From positions 1 to 64,000 of the forward strand of contig JBBQFC010000004.1 in assembly GCA_038321615.1 (NCBI GenBank): 64,000 nt of DNA, written 5' to 3'. Every line of letters starts with the position of its first letter. Position 1 is the stretch's first letter. The notes under the pieces are model-generated. The model was not told the origin of the DNA. It searched no databases and saw nothing but the letters and a program-made list of their open reading frames with translations. The position numbers were made by a program, and so were the translations under genes. Source of the stretch: JBBQFC01 sp038321615 (lineage in GTDB: Bacteria > Bacteroidota > Bacteroidia > Flavobacteriales_D > Cryomorphaceae). Of this stretch, positions 17,544-25,836 are shown one piece after another.

Positions 17544-18427
17544 TATTGTTGACGCTAAGCATCTTGGGGTCATCGGCGATTTACGCCCTTTTCAAGTTAT
17601 TTCCTCGATTTGGGATTCAGACCTTTCCGGCCATTGTAGCCAATTATGTAGTAGCCGCCAGCCTTGGTTTCGCTGTAGCCGCGAGCAGCGGAGCCGGTAC
17701 CGTAATAGATACTTCTTGGATACCTTACGCGTTGGGAATAGGAGCGCTTTTCATCACACTTTTCCGATTAATGGCAAGGAGCAGTCAGCTATTCGGAGTA
17801 GGGGTAACGGGTCTGAGTACCAAGATGTCGCTGTTGATTCCGGTCATTATTTTCATATTATTCGATCCGGAAGAATCGGCTACCCTGCCTAAAATGACGG
17901 GAATTGCACTCGGATTATTCGCCGTTTATCTGTCCACTTCGCGAACCAAAAAAGATGAAATTCCATCAACCGACGATGCGCGGAATAAAATGGCTTGGTT
18001 GCCATTTGTGGTTTTTGCCGGCAGCGGAGTACTCGATTTAATATTGGCGACGACTGAAAAATACGTTTTGAAAACTCCGGCAGCGGCGACATCTTTCACC
18101 CCGCTGCCATTCTCCGTAGCGGGAGTAATTGGCATTTTAGTACTCGCCTACCTTCGGCTAGCAGGTAAGGGCACCATTCGGTTGAAAGACCTGTTGGCCG
18201 GAATAATTTTGGGCGTTGTGAACTACGGTTCCATTTATTTTCTACTCCGATTTCTCGGCAGTGGCTGGCTTGATCGATCGGCTGCGATTCCGGTAAATAA
18301 TATCGGGGTGGTAATCCTTTCGGCCTTGATCGGTTTAGCCTTCTTCGCCGAAAGGCCAACGCCGCGCAAGGTCTGGGGATTATTTCTTGCTGTAATTTCC
18401 ATTCTCATTTTAGCATTTTTGGCCTAA
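17540..18427 (+). CDS. EamA/DMT-type permease
   Basis: A 295-residue inner-membrane protein with about ten hydrophobic segments. The order of segments and the V-P-V/I-P-V stretches near the middle (L-S-L-I-P-V-I-I-F) and end (N-N-I-G-V-V-I-L-S-A) match EamA-family members of the Bacteroidota. It starts within the ribD stop codon (ATGA) and ends in a one-base overlap with the next gene (TAATG), so the three genes form a tightly coupled operon. A riboflavin-related cargo is possible but unproven. Confidence 0.82.
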   Translation: MILLTLSILGSSAIYALFKLFPRFGIQTFPAIVANYVVAASLGFAVAASSGAGTVIDTSWIPYALGIGALFITLFRLMARSSQLFGVGVTGLSTKMSLLIPVIIFILFDPEESATLPKMTGIALGLFAVYLSTSRTKKDEIPSTDDARNKMAWLPFVVFAGSGVLDLILATTEKYVLKTPAAATSFTPLPFSVAGVIGILVLAYLRLAGKGTIRLKDLLAGIILGVVNYGSIYFLLRFLGSGWLDRSAAIPVNNIGVVILSALIGLAFFAERPTPRKVWGLFLAVISILILAFLA

Positions 18428-19035
18428 TGCCTTTTCAGTATCGCACCCTCGCCACCACCGGCGAAAGCTTGTACAAAGCCAAGGGCTCCAAGCATTTTGG
18501 CTATGCCTACCGCGTAAGTGATGAAGGATCGATTGGCGAAATATTGGGTGCAATTCGCTCGGCACACCCGCAGGCAAACCATGTATGCTATGCTTGGCGA
18601 CTTGGTGCAGATGGAGAGCAGTACCGTTCCAACGACGATGGAGAGCCTAACAATAGCGCAGGAAAACCGATTTTAGGTCAAATTGAGAAACACCAACTTA
18701 CCCATGTTCTTGTGGCCGTGGTGCGTTATTTTGGCGGCACCAAACTGGGAGTTGGCGGGTTGATCGAAGCCTACCGCACAGCAGCCGAAATGGCTATCGA
18801 CGATGCAGAAATCGCAGAAGTACAGCTTATGAGCCATTTTGAAATAGCCTTCGACTACCCCGATATGAGCAGCCTTATGCTCGCCATCCGCAGCAATCAT
18901 TGGGAAAGTTATGATCCTAAATTTGAAACCACTTGCTCCATCAAGCTCACGACTTTACCTGGCGGCGAAGAGGAAATAAGCGCAGTCTTGGCTGCTTTCC
19001 CGAGCATTCGGATAAACTTTCTAGGCACTTACTGA
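18427..19035 (+). CDS. yigZ: YigZ/IMPACT-family protein
   Basis: A 202-residue cytoplasmic protein. The N-terminal IMPACT domain has the signature K-G-S-K-H/F, here K-G-S-K-H-F-G-Y-A, followed by S-N-D-D-G-E-P-x-N-S-A-G-K-P-I-L and the V-R-Y-F-G-G-T-K-L-G-V-G-G-L-I-x-A-Y segment that are diagnostic of this family. A C-terminal EF-G-like fold of about 65 residues follows. The eukaryotic relatives act on Gcn1-dependent translation control; the bacterial role is not settled. Confidence 0.95.
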   Translation: MPFQYRTLATTGESLYKAKGSKHFGYAYRVSDEGSIGEILGAIRSAHPQANHVCYAWRLGADGEQYRSNDDGEPNNSAGKPILGQIEKHQLTHVLVAVVRYFGGTKLGVGGLIEAYRTAAEMAIDDAEIAEVQLMSHFEIAFDYPDMSSLMLAIRSNHWESYDPKFETTCSIKLTTLPGGEEEISAVLAAFPSIRINFLGTY

Positions 19036-19101
19036 TCGATTTCCCTTTGCCTTGAAGGCTTTAAGGCGCCAAAATTTAATGCTTGGCTTCGGTCAGACCG
19101 A

Positions 19102-20511
19102 CTATTGCTCTCTCTTCTTAAACTGAAGAATCTGCAGGGCGGCCACGCCGCGTGCTTGAATTTCGACGATGATTGAGTCGGGGCGATAGCCTATTTCTTT
19201 GGGCTCAAGCGTTACCTCGCTGAGATCTACCGATATAGACTTCCCAATTTTCCCGTTGTCGATGGCCTGCTCTACCAAAGGTTCGAGGTTATTAATCAGG
19301 CTACCCAATGGAAGTTGAAGTTCGCTGCCGATAGCTTGCATCACCGCCTCATGGAGAATTGCATCGGCAGCTGCAACGAGCATACCACCGTCATCGACTT
19401 GGAATGCGATGTCGGATGCTATAAGCGCCGTATCTGGGGCGAAAAAACTCAGCTTCCCTTCGAAATAGAGCCCGGCTCGGGTCGGCGAGCTAATATCGGC
19501 ATAGAGAAGTAATCCTTTAGGACTCGTTTGGAGCTTGAGCTGATCGATGGTGACCAGGTTCAATTCTTTGCTCAAGGGCTTTTTAACGTGGCTGGAGTTA
19601 AGGATGTCGTTGACTCTTGCCAGCGGAATGACGACCAGAAATCGCATGTCGAACGTATTATCTATCGAGTCGAGCTTCGTAAGATCAGGAAGCGGAACGA
19701 CGTTTCGCGGTAAAGTATCATTCTCTATTCGCGTTTCGAGGTAGGCGCTGAGACGTGTCTGCGCCCAAATACCTTCTGGCGTAACCACCACTGATGAGAG
19801 CGCCAAAGCTTGCGGACTACTTTGAATATAGATTTCAGATATCTTGCGGTTAATTCGAATTGGGCGGTAGAGTTTGGCCCAAATACGCTCAAGGGGTTTC
19901 CGAAGATTAACATACTTTTTTACGACCTTATCAATCGTTGTTCCTATCACGTCGCTCTGCGCATTCAGAATGCTGTCAACTGCATTCTTTACTGGAAAAT
20001 TAAAGAAGAGAATATGCGCTTCGGGCTCTTCGATATAACGTATGTCGCGGATTTTGAACTTGGTGATGATGTGGTATTTGGTATCAAAATCGATCGGAGT
20101 AAGGAGATCGACGTCCACTACGGCAACAATTTTTGGACTTACCGATACATCGCGGCCGAGCACTTGCCTGGTAATGACGGGTTTAATTTCTATTTTCAAT
20201 TTCAGATTTACTGTCAACTCCCCATTTTTCTCCGACAGAATCACTTCCGATTTCCTCAGAATACGAATCGAAGCACCTTCGAGCGAGCCTTTCTTTACAT
20301 TGGGTATATTGACTAATACAACGGGAAGTTTATTTTTGATCACTTCTTCGAGTTCTTCGAAACCTACGAAAATGGGTAACGGTACAGAGCTAAGCGAGGG
20401 TTTAGGGGCATCGGGATATTCGGAAACTTCGTAGGCTATTACTTGCCTTTCAGATTTTCGATCGCAGGCTACTAAAGCCACCAAAAGGAATAACAGAGCA
20501 AAGGAACGCAT
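19102..20511 (-). CDS. DUF4403-family lipoprotein
   Basis: A 469-residue lipoprotein: signal with lipobox L-V-A-C (Cys16), then the extended repeats of two structurally similar halves typical of DUF4403, starting near V-P-L-P-I and including an R-x-I-R-x-S-E-V-I/L-like stretch. Length fits the family. DUF4403 proteins are probably periplasmic or outer-membrane proteins with BPI/TULIP-like folds that bind lipids (inferred from fold, not proven). It is followed downstream on the same strand by nothing close; an acyl-CoA thioesterase lies six bases upstream and may be co-transcribed. Confidence 0.85.
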   Translation of the reverse strand: MRSFALLFLLVALVACDRKSERQVIAYEVSEYPDAPKPSLSSVPLPIFVGFEELEEVIKNKLPVVLVNIPNVKKGSLEGASIRILRKSEVILSEKNGELTVNLKLKIEIKPVITRQVLGRDVSVSPKIVAVVDVDLLTPIDFDTKYHIITKFKIRDIRYIEEPEAHILFFNFPVKNAVDSILNAQSDVIGTTIDKVVKKYVNLRKPLERIWAKLYRPIRINRKISEIYIQSSPQALALSSVVVTPEGIWAQTRLSAYLETRIENDTLPRNVVPLPDLTKLDSIDNTFDMRFLVVIPLARVNDILNSSHVKKPLSKELNLVTIDQLKLQTSPKGLLLYADISSPTRAGLYFEGKLSFFAPDTALIASDIAFQVDDGGMLVAAADAILHEAVMQAIGSELQLPLGSLINNLEPLVEQAIDNGKIGKSISVDLSEVTLEPKEIGYRPDSIIVEIQARGVAALQILQFKKREQ

Positions 20512-20517
20512 AGCAGG

Positions 20518-20928
20518 TTAGTTAGTAAAAAAAGGTGCAAGTAAACTATACAGAGCCTTTGGACAGCGTATTGGCCGAGACGTGTTTTGATCGACAAAAA
20601 TTAAAGTTGTATTGGCTGTGGTCAGGAGCAGTCCCACATCGTTGCGCAAAACGTAAGTAAAATGAATTCGCGTTTCGGGGAGTTCCGTCATCGACGTCTC
20701 TAAAGTCAGTAAGTCATCGTACAATGCCGCTTGGCGGTATTGGATAGAAAAATCGCGAACGGGCAGCAAAACACCTTGATCTTCGAGCGCTCGATAACTC
20801 ATGCCCACAGATCGCAACAGTTCTACCCTTCCCATTTCAAGATAAGCCGCATAATTGCCATAGTACACGAAGCCCATTCGATCGGTTTCGGCGTATCGCA
20901 CCCGGAAGCTGATCTCATTTTTTATCAT
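20518..20928 (-). CDS. Acyl-CoA thioesterase, YbgC/FadM type
   Basis: A 136-residue hot-dog-fold thioesterase hydrolysing acyl-CoA thioesters. The start M-I-K-N-E-I-S-F-R-V-R-Y-A-E-T-D-R-M-G-F-V-Y-Y matches the 4HBT_2/YbgC signature, with the catalytic Asp in Y-A-E-T-D-R-M-G and the Y-G-N-Y-A-x-Y-x-E-x-G/A-R segment after it. A near-perfect TACATTTG at 20940-20933 is so close to the ATG that the mRNA is probably leaderless. The substrate cannot be told from sequence. Confidence 0.92.
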   Translation of the reverse strand: MIKNEISFRVRYAETDRMGFVYYGNYAAYLEMGRVELLRSVGMSYRALEDQGVLLPVRDFSIQYRQAALYDDLLTLETSMTELPETRIHFTYVLRNDVGLLLTTANTTLIFVDQNTSRPIRCPKALYSLLAPFFTN

Positions 20929-20932
20929 CTAT

Positions 20933-20940
20933 CAAATGTA
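20933..20940 (-). promoter_or_regulatory. -7 element (TACATTTG) abutting the thioesterase start
   Basis: The minus-strand 8-mer is an exact TAnnTTTG. It lies five bases before the ATG at 20928, and no good -33 was found. Strand and closeness fit the leaderless pattern seen at several genes here. Confidence 0.45.
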
Positions 20941-21309
20941 GAGATAGAAATGGGGAAATTTCAGAATATCCGATCAGTTGATACCTGGCTATAGAAATAT
21001 CAATTTCGAACATCTACAAATCTGATCAAGATGCTTAGAAGCCGCTTAGTTTTTCTCGGGCATCATCATTTCCCACAAATAAACCCTAACTTACCTGCCG
21101 CTGCGGGCAAACGAGTCAAAGGCAAAAACAGATAATCTTAGAAAGCTATTGTGATTGTAAAGTTGGTGTGCTTAATACCCTTACTGTCTAATCATTTAAC
21201 AATAACTATCTCGCTACTTACTCCAATAGTTTGGACAAAATTATGCTACCCCTTTTACGAAAATTTTAGCATAAAAATCAATGTTGACGAGCAAAAGAGA
21301 AGGATTAAA

Positions 21310-21336
21310 AAAAGTTTACGGTACTGTAAAACTTTT
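21310..21336. promoter_or_regulatory. A/T-rich inverted repeat upstream of dnaA
   Basis: Left arm AAAAGTTTAC at 21310-21319, right arm GTAAAACTTTT at 21326-21336, about 130 bases before dnaA. A-rich before and T-rich after, so it could act as a terminator in either direction or bind a regulator. No direct evidence for either. Confidence 0.35.
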
Positions 21337-21471
21337 ATTGCAAACAATAGGTAAGGGGCTTTTTTTTTCACTTTTTTGTCGGAATATTTGCCACCCCGCT
21401 CAAGCATCGATGCATGGGTAACGCTATGCGGGAAAAGGTCCATTTATTAACCTAAACTACACTACCAACCA

Positions 21472-22902
21472 ATGACGAACAAGCATGAAGAAGTGTGGGA
21501 AAGTTGTCTCTCCGTAATCAAAGACAATGTAAGCCTACAAGGGTACAAAACCTGGTTCGAGCCCATCAAACCCATAAAGCTCGAAAATCAGGTGTTGACC
21601 ATTCAAGTTCCTTCCCAATTTTTCTACGAGTGGCTCGAGGAGCATTATATCCATTTGATGAAGAAAATCATCAAGAAAGAATTAGGCGATGAAGGTAGGC
21701 TGGAGTATTCCATTATAATGGAAAACAGCTATAACGGCGCCAGTCCCTACACGGTTAAAATCCCAACGTCGAACAAGCGAGCCATCAAGAACCCGACGGT
21801 TTCGGCTCCGCTCGACATCGGGAGTAAGCAGATTAAGAACCCCTTTGTGATTCCGGGCTTAAGGAAGATCAATGTGGATTCTAACCTAAAACCAAACTAC
21901 TCTTTTGATAATTTGGTGGAAGGAGATTGCAACCGATTAGCGCGATCTGCTGGTTTTGCCGTCGCCAAAAACCCTGGCGGCACCGCCTTCAACCCACTCC
22001 TTATATACGGCGGTGTTGGTTTAGGAAAAACCCACCTGGCACAGGCCATTGGTATCGAAATCAAAAATCGATTTCCGAACAAAACCGTGCTCTATGTAGA
22101 ATCCGAAAAGTTCATTCACCAATTTATTGACGCGGTGAAGAACAACAATGTGAACGATTTCAGCCACTTCTATCAGATGATTGATGTGTTGCTAATTGAC
22201 GATGTGCAGTTCTTCGCGGGTAAGGAAAAAACCCAGGATATGTTCTTCCATATCTTCAATCATCTACACCAAACGGGGAAGCAAATAGTGCTCACCAGCG
22301 ATAAAGCTCCGGTTGAAATGCAAGGTATGGAGCAGCGGTTGCTCTCCCGCTTTAAGTGGGGTCTTTCGGCCGATCTTCAGACCCCAAGCCTCGAAACGCG
22401 CATCGCCATACTCGAGAAGAAAATGTACGCCGACGGTATTGAGCTGCCAAAAGATGTAGTCGAATATCTGGCATATAGCATCACAACAAACATCCGTGAA
22501 CTCGAAGGTGCATTGATCTCACTTATTGCGCATTCATCACTCAATAAGCGCGCTGTCAATCTTGATTTGGCTAAGCAGATGATCGATAAATTCGTGAAGA
22601 ATACCGCTCGCGAAGTATCAATCGACTACATTCAAAAAGTGGTTTGCGATTACTTCGATTTACCAATAGAGTTGCTAAAATCAAAAACACGCAAGCGCGA
22701 AGTGGTTCAAGCGCGGCAAATAGCCATGTACTTCGCTAAGAAAATGACTAAGAGCAGCCTTGCTAATATTGGTATGCATTGTGGGGGAAAAGACCATGCT
22801 ACGGTGCTACACGCCTGCCGCACGGTGAATAATCTGCAAGAGACTGACAAACAGTTTAGAAAATACCTCGACGACTTAGAAAAGAAGTTGAGCATTCAAT
22901 AA
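21472..22902 (+). CDS. dnaA: Chromosomal replication initiator DnaA
   Basis: A 476-residue initiator that binds origin DNA and opens the duplex with ATP. Domain I spans about residues 1-85, a linker to about 140, then the AAA+ domain with Walker A G-G-V-G-L-G-K-T-H (180-188) and Walker B in V-L-L-I-D-D-V-Q-F-F (239-248), and the C-terminal HTH with the G-G-K-D-H-A-T-V-L-H-A-C-R-T signature (438-451) that binds DnaA boxes. Length and motifs are ordinary. A strong terminator follows at 22916. No DnaA boxes were seen directly upstream, unlike in many bacteria where dnaA adjoins oriC. Confidence 0.98.
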   Translation: MTNKHEEVWESCLSVIKDNVSLQGYKTWFEPIKPIKLENQVLTIQVPSQFFYEWLEEHYIHLMKKIIKKELGDEGRLEYSIIMENSYNGASPYTVKIPTSNKRAIKNPTVSAPLDIGSKQIKNPFVIPGLRKINVDSNLKPNYSFDNLVEGDCNRLARSAGFAVAKNPGGTAFNPLLIYGGVGLGKTHLAQAIGIEIKNRFPNKTVLYVESEKFIHQFIDAVKNNNVNDFSHFYQMIDVLLIDDVQFFAGKEKTQDMFFHIFNHLHQTGKQIVLTSDKAPVEMQGMEQRLLSRFKWGLSADLQTPSLETRIAILEKKMYADGIELPKDVVEYLAYSITTNIRELEGALISLIAHSSLNKRAVNLDLAKQMIDKFVKNTAREVSIDYIQKVVCDYFDLPIELLKSKTRKREVVQARQIAMYFAKKMTKSSLANIGMHCGGKDHATVLHACRTVNNLQETDKQFRKYLDDLEKKLSIQ

Positions 22903-22915
22903 TGAAATCTCAGGA

Positions 22916-22939
22916 AGCCCCGCAATGCGGGGCTATCTT
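22916..22939 (+). terminator. Rho-independent terminator after dnaA
   Basis: Perfect 8-bp stem AGCCCCGC/GCGGGGCT (22916-22923, 22927-22934) with a three-base loop and a following ATCTTTTTA tract. Fourteen bases beyond the dnaA stop. Confidence 0.9.
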
Positions 22940-23006
22940 TTTATTACGTACTTTTGAGAATCCAAGAATTGTCGGCAAAGCGTAATACCTACCAAGCCCA
23001 TTCGAT

Positions 23007-23014
23007 TATCTTTG
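23007..23014 (+). promoter_or_regulatory. -7 element (TATCTTTG) before a lipoprotein gene
   Basis: Exact TAnnTTTG match nine bases before the ATG at 23024; the -33 element is not clear. Supports that ATG over the in-frame TTG at 23012, which would lie inside the promoter. Confidence 0.5.
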
Positions 23015-23023
23015 GAGAGTCGC

Positions 23024-23446
23024 ATGCGTACTTTTCTCCTTATATGCTCTTTTGGCGCCGTCCTGGCGTGCACGCCTCGTGTACAAGGCTTGGAAGGAGC
23101 AGCCGAAAAGACCTTTCCCACCCGGTTTGCCACCAAAGCCGAAAAACCGGGAGCTCCCATTGCTATTAGCCGCGCCGAGCAGATAGGGGACTTACTAGCG
23201 TTGGATGTAACATATTCTGGAGGCTGCGAAGCACATACCTTTGAATTAGTTACCCTTGGAAATCACCAACCCACATACCCACCCGAACTTCTGGTTAAAA
23301 TCATTCACAATGCAAATGCAGATCGGTGTAGGAATTTCATTCAAGATCGGATTTACTTCGATTTACAGCCTTTCCGCCTCGATGGCACAAACAGGATTAA
23401 CCTTGTAATGGAAGATCAACAAATTACCCAAACATATGATTATTAA
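23024..23446 (+). CDS. Predicted lipoprotein paired with a secreted protease
   Basis: A 140-residue protein with a lipobox V-L-A-C (Cys16) right after the hydrophobic stretch. The ATG at 23024 is chosen because it follows the -7 element and gives a normal short signal. The mature part contains a G-G-C-E-A-H-T-F-E-L stretch and another cysteine (D-R-C-R-N) that could form a disulphide. No family recognised. The stop lies four bases before the start of the lysyl-endopeptidase-like gene, so the two are one operon. A role as helper or inhibitor of that protease is only a guess from context. Confidence 0.72.
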   Translation: MRTFLLICSFGAVLACTPRVQGLEGAAEKTFPTRFATKAEKPGAPIAISRAEQIGDLLALDVTYSGGCEAHTFELVTLGNHQPTYPPELLVKIIHNANADRCRNFIQDRIYFDLQPFRLDGTNRINLVMEDQQITQTYDY

Positions 23447-23450
23447 GCCC

Positions 23451-25724
23451 ATGAAACTACTCTTGACCTTTTTAACATCCCTACTTACTGGCGTAACCGT
23501 GATGGCCCAAATAAGCCATGGAGGCGAGCCGTACAATTGGAAAAACAGAAATCACTCTGAAGTGGGTTTTTACAGCCTGCCCGCGCAAAATATCGAAGCC
23601 TTGCGCCAAGAAGACGAGCAGGTAGATCCGTTGAAAAACAGCCCTTATCGCTTTGGCGCCAACGTAGCTGTGGATTTAGATGTCAATAACTCCGGCTCTT
23701 GGACCTATTTGCCAAATGGCGACCGCATATGGCGAATTGGCATCAATAGTTCAGGTGCCACGAGTCTGAATTTCGTATTCGACCAATATCAACTGCCGGA
23801 AGATGGGCGGGTTTTTGTTTACGCGGCCGATGGAAGCCAATTGATAGGTTCTTTCACTTCCGAAAATGCGAGCCAGGTCGGTTCGCTCGGTGTGGGTCTT
23901 ATTTTCTCCAATGCGATCGTTATCGAATACCATGAGCCGGAAGCTGCGATTGGAACCGGTTACCTACATATTGACAATGTTACACATGGCTATCGGTCGG
24001 CGCTAGGGGGCATTGAATCTACTTTGGAAAAGGCAGGTCCATTTGGAAATTCTGGATCATGCAACATCAATGTGAATTGTCCTGAAGGCCTTCCCTATGG
24101 AATACAAAAACGCAGCGTAGCAGTAATTGTGGTTGGTAATAGTGGAATCTGTACTGGAGCTTTGGTCAATAATACTGCTCAGGACAACAAGCCGTACTTC
24201 CTAACAGCCAATCACTGCACTCCGGGCAACAATCAGATTCAAAACTGGGTGTTCTACTTCAACCACGATGCCGCAGCGTGCAACGGAAATACTGGGCCTA
24301 CCAATCAAAGCGTATCGGGGGCTACGGTCAGAGCCAAAAATCTATTGAGCGACTTCGCTTTGGTAGAAATGAATAACCCTGTGCCACCGAGCTACAATGC
24401 CTGCTATTCCGGCTGGGATGCTACCGATTCGCAAAGCAGCGTTTCGTCGGCCTATGGCATACACCATCCAGGTGGAGATGTGAAGAAAATTTGTTTTGAA
24501 AACAATGCACCTTACCACCAATCTTTAGGCGGTTTTGCTTCCGAAGTATGGTACATCGATGAATGGGAACTTGGAGTTACCGAAGGTGGTTCTAGTGGAT
24601 CGCCCCTCTTTAATCAATCGGGCGCAATCATTGGCCAATTGGCCGGTGGAGCTGCTGCTTGCAACGGGAGTGTAAACAATGGTCTGTTTGACTTTTACGG
24701 CCGCATCGGAGTGTCGTGGAATACTGGTAGTACTTCGACTACCCGCTTAAGAGATTGGCTGGATCCGGGAAATACTGGGAACCTTATCCTGTCAAACAGC
24801 TGTTCTGCGTCCTTGCCGGCAAATGAAATTACACTTGGAGCCTTTGGCAATGAAGAAACCATTTATTGCTCCCTGGTCGAATACAATCAATCGATCACCG
24901 TGTTTAATACAGGCTCAAATGTTGTAACAAGTTTAACAGGCACCGTGACTTTCAATGGCTCGAGCCAACCCCTTAATTGGACTGGCAATTTAGCCGTAGG
25001 TGGAGCGACCACAATTAATCTTGGGCTATTTACCCTTCAAGGAGGAATCAATAGCCTGGTGGTAAACATTCCAACCGTAAACGGAATGGCTGACCCTATT
25101 CCAGCTGGCAATTTAAAAACGCAGAATGTAACATTTGGAGAAAATCCTGTAACCGTGACCCTAACTATCAATTTTGATGATTTTCCCGATGAGACTTCGT
25201 GGGAGATCGTTAATGCCAGCGGAACGGTGATATATTCCGGTGGTATATACAGCGAAGATGAATTGCTACTTAATCTAACCTTATGTTTAAACGAAGGTTG
25301 CTACACCTTCGTAATGGAAGACAATTTTGGAGATGGCATTTGCTGTCAGTACGGAAATGGATTCTATTCCTTAACCGATGCCACAGGAACCACACTCGCA
25401 AGTGGTGGAGAATTTGAGGATATTGAAGAAACCGCGTTCTGCGTGCAGTCGCTGAGCGTGAACTCAAGGGAATTGGCACAAGAATGGTCGATCTTTCCCA
25501 ATCCTGCCCGAACGGAGATTCAAATTACTACATCAACAGATCTGGCTGTAAAATCCCTGCGCGTATTCGATCCGACCGGGCGTGCCATTGGTTCGGCAAC
25601 AGGATCAACTCTGCAATCGGGCAATAGCCGAATGGATATTAGTGCGTGGCCGTCGGGAATTTATATTGTTCAGATAGAAACCGTTTTTGGACTCTCGAGC
25701 CGCAAATTGGTGGTGACGAAATAA
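23451..25724 (+). CDS. Secreted lysyl endopeptidase-like serine protease with T9SS domain
   Basis: A 757-residue exported protease. The ATG at 23451 gives a normal signal peptide ending V-M-A-Q. The trypsin-like domain (about residues 205-450) has the catalytic His255 in T-A-N-H-C, Asp301 in S-D-F-A-L, and Ser382 in G-G-S-S-G-S-P-L. The G-S-G-S-C-N-I-N-V-N-C start and the paired cysteines are typical of Achromobacter protease I (lysyl endopeptidase) relatives. A beta-rich region (about 460-680) containing G-D-G-I-C-C follows, then a T9SS sorting domain (W-S-I-F-P-N-P to a basic end). It is likely an extracellular Lys- or Arg-specific protease, judged by family; specificity residues were not checked. 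Confidence 0.92.
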   Translation: MKLLLTFLTSLLTGVTVMAQISHGGEPYNWKNRNHSEVGFYSLPAQNIEALRQEDEQVDPLKNSPYRFGANVAVDLDVNNSGSWTYLPNGDRIWRIGINSSGATSLNFVFDQYQLPEDGRVFVYAADGSQLIGSFTSENASQVGSLGVGLIFSNAIVIEYHEPEAAIGTGYLHIDNVTHGYRSALGGIESTLEKAGPFGNSGSCNINVNCPEGLPYGIQKRSVAVIVVGNSGICTGALVNNTAQDNKPYFLTANHCTPGNNQIQNWVFYFNHDAAACNGNTGPTNQSVSGATVRAKNLLSDFALVEMNNPVPPSYNACYSGWDATDSQSSVSSAYGIHHPGGDVKKICFENNAPYHQSLGGFASEVWYIDEWELGVTEGGSSGSPLFNQSGAIIGQLAGGAAACNGSVNNGLFDFYGRIGVSWNTGSTSTTRLRDWLDPGNTGNLILSNSCSASLPANEITLGAFGNEETIYCSLVEYNQSITVFNTGSNVVTSLTGTVTFNGSSQPLNWTGNLAVGGATTINLGLFTLQGGINSLVVNIPTVNGMADPIPAGNLKTQNVTFGENPVTVTLTINFDDFPDETSWEIVNASGTVIYSGGIYSEDELLLNLTLCLNEGCYTFVMEDNFGDGICCQYGNGFYSLTDATGTTLASGGEFEDIEETAFCVQSLSVNSRELAQEWSIFPNPARTEIQITTSTDLAVKSLRVFDPTGRAIGSATGSTLQSGNSRMDISAWPSGIYIVQIETVFGLSSRKLVVTK

Positions 25725-25748
25725 GTACTTCCCGCGCTTTAAGATTTC

Positions 25749-25785
25749 AATCCCCGATCTATGCAGATCGGGGATTTTTGTTTTT
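25749..25785 (+). terminator. Rho-independent terminator after the protease gene
   Basis: A 12-bp stem AATCCCCGATCT (25749-25760) with AGATCGGGGATT (25765-25776), four-base loop ATGC, then a T-rich tract. Confidence 0.92.
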
Positions 25786-25809
25786 AGGTCATAGTTCGCG
25801 ACAATCTAT

Positions 25810-25833
25810 GGTGTTCGAGCGGAGTCGGGAACC
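25810..25833. repeat. Dispersed short element, copy 4
   Basis: GGTGTTCGAGCGGAGTCGGG plus four bases; nearly identical to the copies at 2113-2186. It lies directly after the protease terminator and before the convergent VWA gene, again outside coding sequence. Confidence 0.6.
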
Positions 25834-25836
25834 TTT

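Larger units (their letters stand above)
20929..21471. other. Intergenic region upstream of dnaA
   Basis: About 540 bases without a supportable gene between the divergent thioesterase and dnaA. It is A/T-rich. No TTATCCACA-type DnaA box was found on either strand, so it is not an obvious oriC. It has a near-palindrome at 21310-21336 (AAAAGTTTAC, then GTAAAACTTTT) and a run of nine Ts near 21361, which could be a terminator or control site. Confidence 0.55.

Noticed and set aside
20929..21471. oriC next to dnaA
   Set aside because: No DnaA boxes seen on either strand.
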